This document shows, piece after piece, positions 20,970-32,197 of a DNA stretch of 64,000 nucleotides (position 1 is the stretch's first letter; each line of letters starts with the position of its first letter). The notes below the pieces were generated by a model. That model searched no databases. It saw nothing but the letters and a program-made list of their open reading frames with translations, and was not told where the DNA came from. Source of the stretch: Psococerastis gibbosa (taxonomy: Eukaryota; Arthropoda; Insecta; Psocodea; Psocidae); contig OZ020485.1 of NCBI GenBank assembly GCA_963971405.1, forward strand, positions 11,036,001 to 11,100,000, in the 5' to 3' direction. Position numbers and translations under genes: made by a program.

Positions 20970-21018
20970 ATTTCAAGGGGGGGGGGGACTGCAGCCCAAT
21001 AAGCCCCCCCCCTTGGTT
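20970..21018. repeat. Hairpin with G11 and C10 arms
   Basis: CAA, then G11 (20977-20987), a 16-base loop, then C10 (21004-21013) and TTG. The arms are perfectly complementary homopolymers. Confidence 0.75.
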
Positions 21019-21056
21019 ACGACCTAGAACATGGGGACTGGGTAGATCACTGGGGT

Positions 21057-21656
21057 TATTGCTTTCCTATTTATACGTTAGTATAAGGAAAACTACGGTG
21101 TGCGATGGTCGATACTTTCAATTTTATTAATAATTCAGCGGATTTACACGTTTTGAGGTCTCAGGAAACAAAAAAAGTGTTTTTGAAAATGTCTGTCGGT
21201 CTGTTCGTTGATTTATGGGCAAACTACTCGGTACCATCAGCTATAAGCCATGTTTGCTTCTTTCAAAAATGTAGATAGTTCACATTTCGCTGGCAAAAAT
21301 AAGAACCGGTCCGAGTTTACTCGAACATGCTTTCCAATTTATCAACATTAGTAGATAGAAAATATGAGTAATTTCATGGTAAATAATTTTCCAGTGGTTA
21401 AATTTCCGATATCTTGGGGGGGGGGGGGGTTGTCCACCTGACGTCACTGGAAGTGAGATAAATTCTAGATTGGTCGGACCAACACATTAATTACCACACA
21501 GCAATAATGGCAGGGCAGGACAGACGGACAGACATTGCGTAAAAACCACTTTTTTGGGTTCCTGGGACCTGAAAACGTGTAAATCCGTTGAAATCTCGGA
21601 ATCGAAAATTTCGACCATCACAAAGCTTTCCTTATCCTACGTATAAATTGGAAAGC
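21057..21656. repeat. Dispersed repeat RB, rearranged palindromic derivative
   Basis: Both outer ends carry the same RB terminus in opposite directions (TTGCTTTCCTATTTATACG at 21060, complement GTATAAATTGGAAAGCAA near 21640). The other RB terminus (AACCGGTCCGAGTTTACTCG) sits inside at about 21301. G14 at 21416-21429 next to CTGACGTCACTGG. The middle of RB is missing. Confidence 0.7.
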
Positions 21657-21860
21657 AATAAGAATGCTAAATTGTTTTTGTTTATTTAGGCTATGATGCG
21701 ATACATTTTTCCCTATTCTGTGCATCACAAAAATGTCTTGCTACAGTACACAATACTGTGTGCTTACCAACTGCATATTTCACTTACACACTTTCTATAT
21801 GCAATAGGCTACCGTCAGTGCGACAGCACTAAATGGCACCTTGCAATGTAGACCGATAAT

Positions 21861-22240
21861 AGTGGCCCCAGGCGTTCATTCGCGAAATTTAACATTTTAC
21901 ATTTTTCGAAGGATACGTTTCAAGAACGATTTAATTGATAAATAAATTTTAATATGACTTTAATGTGTTGGGCGCATTCCTGAGGCTTGTATAATTGAAC
22001 ATTCGCAAAATTTTACATTTTACGAAGGATATGTTTTAAGTACGAGTTAAAAAAAATTAATAAATTTAAATAGGACCTGCATGCATTAGGCGCATTCCTG
22101 AGGTTCTAAGTGTACTCGTGGGCCCGAGCGAACATTCACAAATGTTACATTTTACGAAGGGTACATTTGAATAACAATTTAATGAATAAACAAATTTAAA
22201 TAGGACCTGAATGTGTTTGGCGTATTCCTGAGGCTCTGTA
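21861..22240 (+). repeat. Tandem array, three units of about 123-133 bases
   Basis: CATTCGC or CATTCACA starts at 21877, 22000 and 22133, each followed by ATTTTACGAAGG, then TTAATAAATTTAAATA-like text, GGACCTG, and GCGCATTCCTGAGG. Units are diverged. Non-coding. Confidence 0.75.
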
Positions 22241-23311
22241 GATACCCCATATTTTGTGCTGCTTCGTGCTCGCTTATTTTCGGTACAAAACCCTACGGCC
22301 TTAGCGGGGGATCAGACTAAATTCGAAAAATAAAAGTAGGAACAACTGTTCGAAGCGGTATGTCTAAAAAACCCACATCTGTCGGCTTAGCGGGGCAACG
22401 TTTATTCCAGACTTATCTTTGCCTCCAACGGCGAGCGGCATGGTAACAATTTACCTATAGGTGTTATGTGTTAGCGAGTATGTTGTAATGCATTGCTATC
22501 CTTCGTGGTTCCAGGAGGTAGGTAGGTAGGTACGTAATCCATACAGGGCGACACCAATGTACTCACTATATAATTACTATATACACTGTATATAAAATAA
22601 ATAGGTGCGACGAGGGGCACGGATGGGCCGAACACGCTGTGCTTCCGAGTATCTTATTGTAACTATGACTCTCTTATCCGTCAAAATCTTCGAGAATTAA
22701 TCGAATGAGCCAGGGTAAAAGATCATAGTATGATAATGATCATATTATGATATGCCTATTCTATTCGTCTTCGTCGCAATGCTGGGAAACGGAGGAATAC
22801 ACCGTCCCGTTCACGGTAGACTAAGCACAAGCAGGGTCTGGGGACGTTCCTCCGGCTAACAAGAAGGGCAATGGGGGCTCTGGGGATACCAGCCCCTCGG
22901 CCAGAAATATTCCGAGTATCCAATTGCTATACTACTGACAATTAGGGGAAGACAAAGCTCTCTGTCGCACCAATTCCTTTGCAGGGGCGGAGTAGATATA
23001 ATTGAGCCTAAGTACACAGGCTCTGTAACCAAGTAATATATTCCGAGCTGCTTAGATTTCCCGTTCTATTAGATGACCGCCCAGTTGCTTTTATTACGGT
23101 AAAGCAAACAAGATGGTTGACTTTCCTCAACGGGGTGCAAGCATATTATAGAAATTCCATAACATAAAATGCCTTCTTTGCATGCTTTAAAAAACGCTTA
23201 GCTTAATTGAATTATGGTCTTGTTTCGATCATAAAATCTTTATATGAAACTGAAATGTCGTATCATTTAATACCGCGTTGAGAATGGCTTGCCGTCCAGT
23301 TCCTGGATGAG
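22241..23311. other. Unclassified stretch
   Basis: No frame over 60 codons. GC content rises near 22780-22920 with no motif. A small dyad ATAATGATCATATTATGAT lies near 22730. No repeat match. Confidence 0.4.
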
Positions 23312-23398
23312 AATAAATAAATAAAGACTTTTTGTTAAATTTCTAAGCCAATGGAGTTAGGGCTGCAGAGCTATTCTTTACAATCAGCTAGGAAGGTT
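23312..23398 (-). mobile_element. SINE S-Glu, 3' part
   Basis: Begins with the AATAAATAAAT tail, then GACTTTTTG, CTAAGCCAATGGAGTTAGGG and CTAGGAAGG. The tRNA-like head is absent. Confidence 0.7.
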
Positions 23399-23947
23399 GT
23401 TCCGTACTTACAATCCACAGACACATAACGCAATACATATAGGCTACATACAAAGCATACTTTTAGTTTCAAATTACATCTTTCTTAGTTTTAAGAATTC
23501 TGAATAAGTCAGGCCCTACATCTTATTTAGACTCTGCTTCAAATTGCATGTACGCGTGCGCGTATTGTGATCGAGCATCGAGGAGTATATTGACGACAAA
23601 CAAAAGCTAAATATCCTACACTTTAACGACGTATATTTCCATTGGGCTCAGTTTTAATTTCCCCAAACGCTTTAGCCCACTTTCACCCATATTATTATAT
23701 TATTATATTAATCAGAAAAAATACAGAAATCATATCGCATACCGTTATGAAGATTAACGGCAGATTAATGGAGAAAATAACAATTATTTCATGTATAGCC
23801 TAATAATAATAACATATTTTTAATACACCGAGCTTTTTGGTTCTGTAATATATTTGGCATTCTCCTTTGCCTAATAGTAGGTAGACGCTTTCGCTTTACA
23901 TTGCAATTATAGTTTACATTTTATGTAGGCATATTCGCAAGTATTAA
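23399..23947. other. Unclassified stretch
   Basis: ATT-rich simple sequence near 23690-23715. No gene or repeat match. Confidence 0.4.
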
Positions 23948-24215
23948 CTGGAAGAAATTAGTAGTAGTAGTAGTAGTGTTCGTCGGGTTAATAACGACTT
24001 AGGCCTCAAATTTGGGCCCATAGAGCGACCCCGACTTGACTGTCCTATGCCCCAGCCCATAGGACAGTGGACCTCCTGATTATAGTGGATTCCGAACCAC
24101 TTGGGAAACACAGTGAAGTCACACGATTAGTTCGGAGGTGACCAGGACAAGTCCTACCATGTTTCCCTACCGGCATTGTGCACACGACCAAGTCATCTGC
24201 AGCTGGAAGAAATTA
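23948..24215 (-). mobile_element. SINE S-ACT, 5'-truncated copy with 13-base target duplication
   Basis: CTGGAAGAAATTA flanks both ends (23948-23960 and 24203-24215). Body 23961-24202 on the minus strand, with a tail of six or so ACT units. It is truncated at GCTGCAGATGACTTGG, so the head is lost. 5' truncation plus a long target duplication is typical of incomplete target-primed reverse transcription. Confidence 0.9.
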
Positions 24216-24559
24216 TGGGCACTTCTTTATATTTGGACACCAGCAGTATTTTGTACTAGGTTATGAGTCCAAGCCAACTTTTCTTTTACAGACAGAGTCA
24301 TTTACCGTAGGCTATAATGTGTGCAAACCTTAGGGGAGTTTCTTACTTGGATGGTCCGTGAGAATTGTGCCATGCATACCAAGATACATATGGCCAGTAA
24401 TATATGCGATGGTGACCCCAGGTCCAGCGCGTGACCCCACGGCCATCTTTTACGCCGGACCCACCGGACTCGACAAACATTCAATGAAAATCGCTAATAA
24501 TAGGTGGAATCAGTAAAGTTGATAATACTTTCCATTCATGTAAGAACGCCCTAATGTTG
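24216..24559. other. Unclassified stretch
   Basis: No supported feature. The 60-codon minus frame has no motif. Confidence 0.35.
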
Positions 24560-25090
24560 TTCGGCAGATTTCATCTTCCTATTGAGACGGCGAACAGTGT
24601 TAGAGTTCCGGAAAATTCCATCAGAACTCTTCATTTCATGACCTCCTGAGCCTAAAATTACCCCCCGTTCAAAACGTTACGTATGTACGTAACATGCAGC
24701 AGGAAACACTGTAACTTCCGCAGATATTATCCAGTTTTGATTAAACTTGGCACAAAAACGTATGGTACAAATAAATAATGACTTTTCGTTCTATTACTAA
24801 GCCAATAATATAAAGCTCTCTCTTCCACTAAACTAGGAAGGGATCCGCCATTTTGTTTCAATATATGGTGGCCAATCAAAAACATTTCATGCGTCAGATA
24901 ATATTGGTCGCATAGGGATGGAATAAAATATGATTGAAAGCCCTTATTTTTATTTACGATAATAGTAATTAACACTTTTTATGAAAAATTAACGATTTCA
25001 AGATGGCGGATAGTCGAAATGAAAATAATATAATAGGCTACTTGCATTGATATTATCCGATTTTGATGAAACTTGCTGGCACAAACATTT
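24560..25090 (-). repeat. Dispersed repeat RA, diverged copy 4
   Basis: Matches RA from CTATTGAGACGGCGAACA through GAAACACTGTAACTTCCG and, after an insertion, AAATTAACGATTTCAAGATG. The segment with ATTATCCGATTTTGATGAAACTTG appears a second time near 25050, so the copy is partly duplicated. It holds an S-Glu SINE fragment (24768-24843). Confidence 0.6.
24768..24843 (-). mobile_element. SINE S-Glu, 3' part inside repeat RA
   Basis: AAATAAATAATGACTTTTCG, TTCTATTACTAAGCCAATA, AGCTCTCTCTT and CTAGGAAGG match the tail halves of the copies at 38111-38330 and 44464-44612. Confidence 0.7.
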
Positions 25091-25744
25091 ATCGTACCAT
25101 ATCAATAATGTTATCAATTATAAGGGAAGAAGCCACCGTGGCTTTCGGACATTATTGGTCTTGTTCTGAATGAATTTCTAGGTAATTACTAACTAAATAT
25201 TTTTGGCCCCCATCCACCCCTGGTTATGGCGCGAGTAAATTTTTAAAACTTATAGGCTGCGCCTAGTCCTGCTGGTCTATACCGGTGCAAAACACAATGC
25301 TGTGAATACAATGGATTGCAAGTTGAATAGTTGTGGTATACGAAGGTTATTCAGAAACAATGCAAAAATAAAGATTGAAAGCTGTCCACGAGACCTTGCG
25401 GTCCATCCGCACAATGGAGCCGAAAAAGTTGCAATCATTGTCTTAAGATGGTAAAATATGCATAGAGAATGAATGTGTGTTACAATTGAGCGGGTAAAAA
25501 AATGGTGCGGTATGTAGAAAGACAAAGGAAGGTTCTGGGCTATCTGCTATTCTTGTGCTTTTGAAATGGTGCGGTAGATGCTGGCATGGTGACATCAAAC
25601 GCAAAGGCCAAGGAGACTTGAATTGAAAAACGATATGAAAACAGTTTAAGTACAATATATACTGTATATGGCAATTCGAAGAGGCAAGAACAAGACTCTT
25701 TCCGGATTATCGAGGGGTGCGGATTATAGTACCTATGCCATATT
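25091..25744. other. Unclassified stretch
   Basis: Overlapping 70-82 codon minus frames (25277-25655) show no motif. No repeat match. Confidence 0.35.
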
Positions 25745-26010
25745 TAATTAATTTGGGGGGGGCAAGGGGGCCCGGGGGTCACCCCGGGGGAAGGTTTTTG
25801 AAAAAGAATATGCCCAAAATAGTGGAATTTACTCACTATGTTCATAGTTTACATGTGAATATTACAGGGGGCTACCGCGGGAAATGTTTTTTAAAAGATA
25901 GGCCTGAAATAGTTTGCCGGCAGAAAATTTTTGATTTTTCAGACGATGACTTCATTAAAAAAAACTGGAAACAAGAGGAACCTGGGTCTCCCCGGGGAAT
26001 TTTTTTTACA
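25745..26010 (+). repeat. GC-block repeat, two to three units
   Basis: GGGGCCCGGGGGTCACCCC with a following GGAAGGTTTTTGAAAAAG, then GGGGGCTACCGCGGGAAATG, then CCTGGGTCTCCCCGGGGAA. Same style as 20600-20890. The 98-codon frame over it is not a gene. Confidence 0.6.
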
Positions 26011-26057
26011 TAACTATCTAAAAAATTTGCTGTTTTGCTAAAAAAAAATTTTTTTTT

Positions 26058-26130
26058 GGGGGGGGGGGGGTCGGCTACGCCACTACCCGGGTTCGAATCC
26101 CGTTTCCGTTAATTTTTCCATGTTTACCTT
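26058..26130 (+). other. G13 run followed by a B-box-like word
   Basis: G13 at 26058-26070, then CCACTACCCGGGTTCGAATCC. GGTTCGAATCC is a perfect pol III B box, but no A box or cloverleaf fits upstream. Possibly the remnant of a tRNA-derived SINE. Confidence 0.3.
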
Positions 26131-26864
26131 TCTGTAATTCCCCTGCCTGTAGAGGCTTTTTATAGGCTATATTTAGTCATGTCGTAATTTGTCGGTCTTT
26201 TAGGCGACACATTGCACCGTACATGTGAAATGTCCGACTCATTCCATAATTTAGGTTGTACCTTTGCACCTAATACGCAGACTGGAGTTCAACATATTTT
26301 CACATGCAATTCGCAATGCCTCGTCACGCAATGCAAATTTGCAGTATGCCAATGCACAATCACCTTTGACGGATGGGTGAACTCAATCAATTCCCTTAAT
26401 TCAACTCGTATTAACATAATTAAGAGATCCCTTCTGATGTTAATTAGTTTTTAGTCAGTGATTGATCTGAGGTCAGGGTTTAACAGACTCTTTCTTAAAA
26501 TGGGTTTCAAGACAGTTGTTTATAGTCTTGCTTAGTGTACTGTTATAAGTACTGATAAGGTAAACATCTAAGTTACGAAAGAGAGGTGATAAAAAGTTCA
26601 TGGAAGTTACTCCCAAATGGAAAATGAGTAGTGCGAAATACTCCCCCTTGGCGATATCCATTAGCATTTTTCAAGTTTTCATCCATTCAAAAAAGAAAGA
26701 AAAGAATGGATTATATAATTATATCGCATTGTAGTTGGCAGACATCACAGAACCATATCGCCCTAGCTGGGCCAACGGGAAGTATATATAACTCGAAAAA
26801 ATCGAAAAAAATCTTTTAAATTTTTAATTCTCCTTCGGAACAACAGTTTCCTCATGTGTTGCGA
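26131..26864. other. Unclassified stretch
   Basis: Frames of 62-80 codons with no motif. No repeat match. Confidence 0.35.
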
Positions 26865-26995
26865 TACTATGGCGATATTTTAACTTCCGATTAAAAATGT
26901 AAACAAGATAATTTTAGAAAGAAAAGTGCAATTCAAAATTGTTTTGTTTAGATTTTTAATCCCAAGGATAAGTTAATACTAAACGTCATTGTAGC
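26865..26995. mobile_element. hAT-like MITE HM, variant copy 4
   Basis: Shares the centre AAAAATGTAAACAAGATAAT ... GTTTTGTTTAGATTTTTAATCC with copies 1 and 2, but the flanks carry GATACTATGGCGA as in 45856-46017. Diverged ends, no clear duplication. Confidence 0.55.
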
Positions 26996-27519
26996 CCCAC
27001 TGATTGGTATAGAAGTCATTCAACTACCATAGCTTCTCTACTATTTCTCTCTATTTATATGGTCACACGGAGTGGCGTATCCATCTGCGGCCTGATAATA
27101 AAATAAACGAGAAACCCATTTTTGGCATTTATTTGAAACTGCAAATTTTGAGTTAGTTCCCTTTGAATCAGCAAAGGCGATACACAGTATGTGTCCCTCA
27201 GATTTGGGAATAGGGTCAAGGAGTATATTATAAATCATCATAGACCAAATGCTGCACTATATACTGTATGTATTCCTTTCAGTGAACTCAAAACTACTGC
27301 CTTGTTTCATCTAAGCATACGAACTCCACGATATTGTAGGGCGAAGTAGACGTGCTAGATGACAAGATGAGACAGACTTACTGCAGTTCTTTCAGTCATT
27401 ATGGCCGAAAAAAGCCCAATGAGTATTTTTCATCTTGCTATTTTGTTTCTGGGCAGAAAATAAACAAATAAATAAAAATAATCACGCTTGAAAATCAAAT
27501 CGAATCACGATGAAAATTA
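26996..27519. other. Unclassified stretch
   Basis: No gene. A short minus frame (27041-27241) has no motif. An A-run precedes the next repeat. Confidence 0.35.
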
Positions 27520-29560
27520 AAAAAAAATCCCTTTCGGCTTTGGCCGATAAGGTATACGGAGATTCCGTAGACCCTGCTTTTCCTTCTACGCTATGTAGGA
27601 TAAAAATACTTCATTATTTTCCCGACCACAATATCAACACACAAAACACTCTTGTGTACCAAACAATGACGACTATGAACTTTTACTTATTAAATTATTT
27701 TCACTTTGACTGGACGTCATATTGAAATCGTTGATTTGTCGCAAAAAGTGTCGATAGCCATTATCGTAGATAATACTACGGGCTTTCAGACAAATTTTAA
27801 TTCATTCCTCTGCGACCAATATTAACTGAGATATGAATTATATAAGGTTTTAATCGGCCGCCATCTTGTAACTATATACTGGATCTAGCTGGTTAAAGAA
27901 GTCGATCAAGACATCACATTCGTATGATCAATTTTTGTGTCAAGTTTCATCAAAATGAGATAATATTTACGGAAGTTAGAGTGTATCCTAAAATTGATAT
28001 ATACACACTGCCCCAGACCATCCGTCCACCTACTTTTTCTCGAAAACGAATTACGTCAGAGGTCTGAATTTTTTTAATCATTACAAAGTGGGGATTGATG
28101 CATTTCTGGAAATTAGTTGGGAATTTTTTGGGGACCTGTAAGGGGGGTTTTGGGGGGGTCCATATGCTGTTTTTCGGAATAATCAAATGTAAAGGTATGT
28201 CAAATTGCACATCATTTGAAAGCTTATAAAGTGTTCATTCATAATTTGCAAAAATTTTGATTGTATCCGTACAGGTTCAGGTACAGGGAGTCTTTAAAAG
28301 TCAAACTTTGGGTACCTGTGGGCTATTAGTGTGCTGAATGCTAAAAGTCAAAACCAAATTTTCTGATAAAGAAAAAATAGGAGTACTTGACGATCTAACC
28401 TTGGTGTACCTGAGTTTTTCAGTTCAGGTACAGTAAGCAGCTAAAGTTTGAGATTAAATTTCTCTAAAATATCAAATGACATCATATGGCATGTTGTACG
28501 TTAAATGAAAGCTTATTACAAGAGTTGTCAAGTTGACTATACAAATCGTACCTGAACCTGCGCTTAAACGGGTAAAGGGGCGATGGGTGGGAATGGGCCA
28601 CCTAAAGCATGGCAAGTGACACCTCAAATGAAAGCTCATGACTTCAGCTTAACAATGACACACAAAGTTTAGTACCAATATATAAAAAAAAAAAAATTGT
28701 TTGTCGACATGTTCATTGTTTCTAGGTAAAGGGTTATAGTTCTTAAAAAATTGGTGGTATTGTGAAGGTACGGCGGTTTGTTTCATTAACTTGATAACTC
28801 TTCTAATAAGCTTTTATTTGAGGTACAGCTCCTGTCAAGCTTCGCGTGACCTACTCCCGCAGGTTCAGGAGCGATTTGTATAATTAACTTGATAACTCTT
28901 GTAATAAGCTTTCATTTAACGTACAACATGCCATATGATGTCATTTGATATTTTAGAGAAATTTAATCTCAAACTTTAGCTGTTTACTGTACCTGAACTG
29001 AAAAGCTCAGGTACACCAAGGTAAGATCATCAAGTACTCCTAATTTTTCTTTATCAGAAAATCTGGTTTTGACTTTTAGCATTCAGCACACTAACAGCCC
29101 ACAGGTACCCAAAGTTTGACTTTTAAAGACTCCCTGTACCTGAACCTGTACGGATACAATCATAATTTTTTGCAAATTATGAATGAGCACTCTATAAGCT
29201 TTCAAATGATGTGCAATTTGACATACCTTTACATTTGATTATTCCGAAAAACAGCATACGGACCCCCCCCCAAAAACCCCCCTTCCAGGTCCCCAAAAAA
29301 TGCCCAACTAATTTCCAGAAATGCATCAACCCCCACTTTGTAATGATAAAAAAAATTCAGACCTCTGATGACATTCGTTTTCGAGGAAAAGTAGGTGGAC
29401 GGATGGTCTGGGGCACCCTGTATGTATGTATATATATAACATTTTGAACGGAGGGTGGTTTTAGGGTCAGGGGGTCATGAAATGAAAAGTTTTGAAGACA
29501 ATTTCAGAAAGTCGAACATTGGTCGCCATCTCAATAGGTAGAAGAATCTCCCTAAAATAA
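27520..29560 (+). repeat. Dispersed repeat RA, copy 2, split by a long inverted repeat
   Basis: RA text runs from ATCCCTTTCGGCTTTGGCCG to about 28005 and resumes near 29425 (CATTTTGAACGGAGGGTGG) up to CTCCCTAAAAT. The break falls in the TATATA-rich segment that is continuous in copy 1 (near 1990-2010). Confidence 0.8.
28006..29421. mobile_element. Long inverted-repeat (foldback) element, 1.42 kb
   Basis: The left arm 28006-28565 and right arm 28862-29421 are reverse complements over about 560 bases with few differences. The loop is about 300 bases. The tip reads CACTGCCCCAGACCATCCG on the left and, complemented, CAGGGTGCCCCAGACCATCC on the right. Each arm contains the motif TTCAGGTAC several times and AAATGAAAGCTTAT-like words spaced about 290 bases apart. 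Frames of 78 and 86 codons in the two arms are mirror images of each other, not genes. It is inserted in repeat RA. The target is AT-rich and its duplication ambiguous. Confidence 0.85.
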
Positions 29561-31335
29561 TAATATTTCTGAGACACCTTTACCATACTGTTCAGATGTA
29601 TTTAGGAGTAAATAGATTTTTACTCTATTTTACCTAAATACACGTTATTACACGTTATTTTTAAAACAAGTTTTTGTTGTTCACAATAAAATGCATTAAA
29701 AAAAATGGAGGCATATCCATAATATGCCATCGCATTGTGCCCTATGCATAATTAAATACACAACTGTATTTTCTTAGTGAATTGCTGCCAATCGAACCAG
29801 CTAATGCTTTTGGATAAGAAAAATCGTGGCAACCGAAAATAAATTCTGATCATTTATCATGGATGGGCATCTCACTCATTATGTACTGTAGCATTTATTA
29901 TAGCAATGTATTGCGTTAATAGGAAAGCATTTACTCGTATACCTACGTCGAGTTCTTTAAAATATGTTGGCCGACACAATTCCAGGAATTACTGTGTAAA
30001 AGTGCCTACAATGCCTACATACGGTTTTCTTATATCCCTATAATTATAAAGGGCAGTAGGATCCTACAATAGGCCGTAGGCGATATTGGCCTATTGAATG
30101 CATAAAAATATAAAGTGGAATCTCGTGTCTTTCGCCAGACGTGCCACTTATCCTTGCATGCAGTGCATATACACGCGGCAGTGTCTAAGTCTCGTTTTGA
30201 CCAAATTTATGTGAGTTAGTTTTCAGCTCCGAATTTCGCCCCATAAACCAGTTGATTACATGTCTACAGTTGCCACCGCACAGCCAATGCAGCCTACCTG
30301 CAGTTTACTAAAGTTCAAAAATTTGAAACGCCTATTTAAAAGACGAAATTACGCAAGTTTTGAATTACTTTGCATGGAAGAAGAAGAAAGTGAAGAAGGC
30401 ATACACAGTGAAGTACTTGCAGTCAAGTTCAAATATGCAAACGCACAATGATAAGAAAATAGTTGTATAGGAAGCATCAGCCGTTTTACCAAGCGTGGGG
30501 TCTGGTGCGGGGGAGAAAATATTTTCCTGGGGGGGGGGACTGACAGTAATGACAATGACGAATTAAGTCAAAAATCTGAATATAATAATATGGGCGTACG
30601 TACTACACGTTGGTAGATAGGCTACTGCAGATACAATAAAAGACGTACATTTCAGCATTTCATCCCCGCTTAAATTTGAAACATTTTATTTTTCAAATAT
30701 TTTTACTACACTTTTTTATTAAATTTAATGATTTATTTTTATCAATGAAAAAATTGTGCCAAGCGCGGGGCCCCTTGACAGCGCGGGGCCTGTGGCTTTC
30801 GCAATAAAACCAGTAAAACCGGCACTGCGAGGATATGCCGGTATTTACAGTGAGAAAAGTTGCAAAAAATATTTTTCTGCCAAATAGGATAACGTGGTAC
30901 CGTATTTGCGAAAAGACAATCATAAAAAGTAGTGATAAGAAAATAGACATGTGGTGTCGGCAAGAGAGGCGTTTCCAGAGTGGTCAGTGATCTTCCAGTC
31001 TAGCAGGTAGCATCTTCCGCGTCGGCCACCTCCAATACTGGAGTCCTTCACTGTACATCGCGAGTTGCAAATGTGTCCATGTCTTTTTAATCGGTTCGCG
31101 AAAATTATTAAAGTGATGTGATTCAATGCGGATTAAGCTGCTGTCGCAATAGGGTAAGTATTATTTGTCTTTAAAAAAAAAAAAAAAAAAAAAAAACGAC
31201 ATGGGGTAATATACCGGCCGTGGTTTCAAAGCATACGGCATAAGTGGTAGTTGTTTTCAGTCCATTGCAGAAAAATCATATTTTTATCTGTCTCAAAAAC
31301 AAAAAAAAATCAAAGAAATGGTTTGAATGATAAAA
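29561..31335. other. Unclassified stretch, no gene supported
   Basis: Holds a G9 run near 30530, a small direct repeat AGCGCGGGGCC (30759 and 30780), and an A-run of about 24 at 31171-31194. Frames up to 85 codons, none with a motif. The A-run could be the tail of an old retrocopy, but the text before it shows no LINE or SINE match. Confidence 0.4.
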
Positions 31336-31602
31336 ATACTAGTTTGAGGTCATTCACCCCCAGGGGTGGCTTACTGGCCTATTGTATTATTTCAGAACAA
31401 ACTGCAAAAACTGATCAAATTTCTCCTATTGAATGCAGTTAAACATTTAAAGTATTCTATGGTAAGGGTTGAAGGGGTTGCCTATTCATTAGGAGGAATA
31501 CTGTTTAGCTATCGTTCAATAAGGAAAATTTCATCAGTTTTTACAGTTTGTTATGAAAAAATGATGAACCACCCCTTGAGGTGAATGACCTGAAACCAGT
31601 AT
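31336..31602. mobile_element. Foldback MITE, TACTRGTTTNAGGTCATTCACC type
   Basis: The left arm has GAGGTCATTCACCCCCAGGG, ACAAACTGCAAAAACTGAT and CTCCTATTGAA. The right arm gives the complement of the same words (AGGTCATTCACCTCAAGGGG, ACAAACTGTAAAAACTGATG, CTTATTGAA). Arms are about 110-130 bases. TA at both edges could be the duplication. Two overlapping short frames here are not genes. Confidence 0.75.
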
Positions 31603-32040
31603 ATTTTATTATTTAGACTTATATGTGTATATTTATGTGGGGAAAGTGGGGAAACGCATCAGAAATGAAAGAATCAAATGTTTTGTTTTCATTAAAATTA
31701 CTTTCATGTATTTACTTTTTAGACCTAATTTCTATATTATCAATTTAATTTAATTTTTCTTATTCAATTTATATTGTATAATATAGTGAATACCCTTATT
31801 TTCATTTGTGCAGGCCATTCACCCACTAAAATGTTAATAATTTACATAGAAAGTTAACATCATTCAAACACCAATTACGAGCAGTGGCATCATTCCAGAT
31901 TTTCTTGGGGGCAAGAAGGAGGGAATTAATAAAAAATAAATAATATTAATAAAAAGTACCAGTCTCAACTATCAGTCTAGTGCGTATCTTCCCAAATCCG
32001 GCCATTCGCCTATTATGTCCAGCCATTCAAAAAAACGTAC
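31603..32040. other. Unclassified AT-rich stretch
   Basis: No frame or repeat match, apart from a lone CATTCACCC word at 31813 like the preceding tip. Confidence 0.35.
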
Positions 32041-32197
32041 CAGATCATGGCGATTTTAATACCGGGGTTAATATAATACCCAGGTATTAAAATATAAACA
32101 AGATAATTTTACAATGGAATGTGCTATTCAAAATTTGTTTGTTTACAGTTTTAACCCCAGGAGTAAGTTAATACCATTCGCCATAATCGGCCCACAG
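32041..32197. mobile_element. hAT-like MITE HM, copy 3
   Basis: CAGATCATGGCGATTTTAAT, ACCGGGGTTAA, the centre AAACAAGATAATTTTACAAT, then AAAATTTGTTTGTTTACAG. The right tip is diverged (GCCATAATCGG). The frame over it is incidental. Confidence 0.65.

Noticed and set aside
25717-26013. 98-codon Gly-rich frame
   Set aside because: It reads the GC-block repeat; the Gly/Pro content comes from G and C runs.
26085-26120. Possible tRNA gene at a perfect B box
   Set aside because: No A box, acceptor stem or cloverleaf can be drawn upstream; a G13 run lies there instead.
27950-28210. 86-codon minus frame and its near-twin at 29211-29447
   Set aside because: They are the same text in the two arms of the long inverted repeat, so the similarity is structural and not coding conservation.
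31171-31194. A-run of about 24 as a processed pseudogene tail
   Set aside because: No coding similarity upstream and no target duplication visible.
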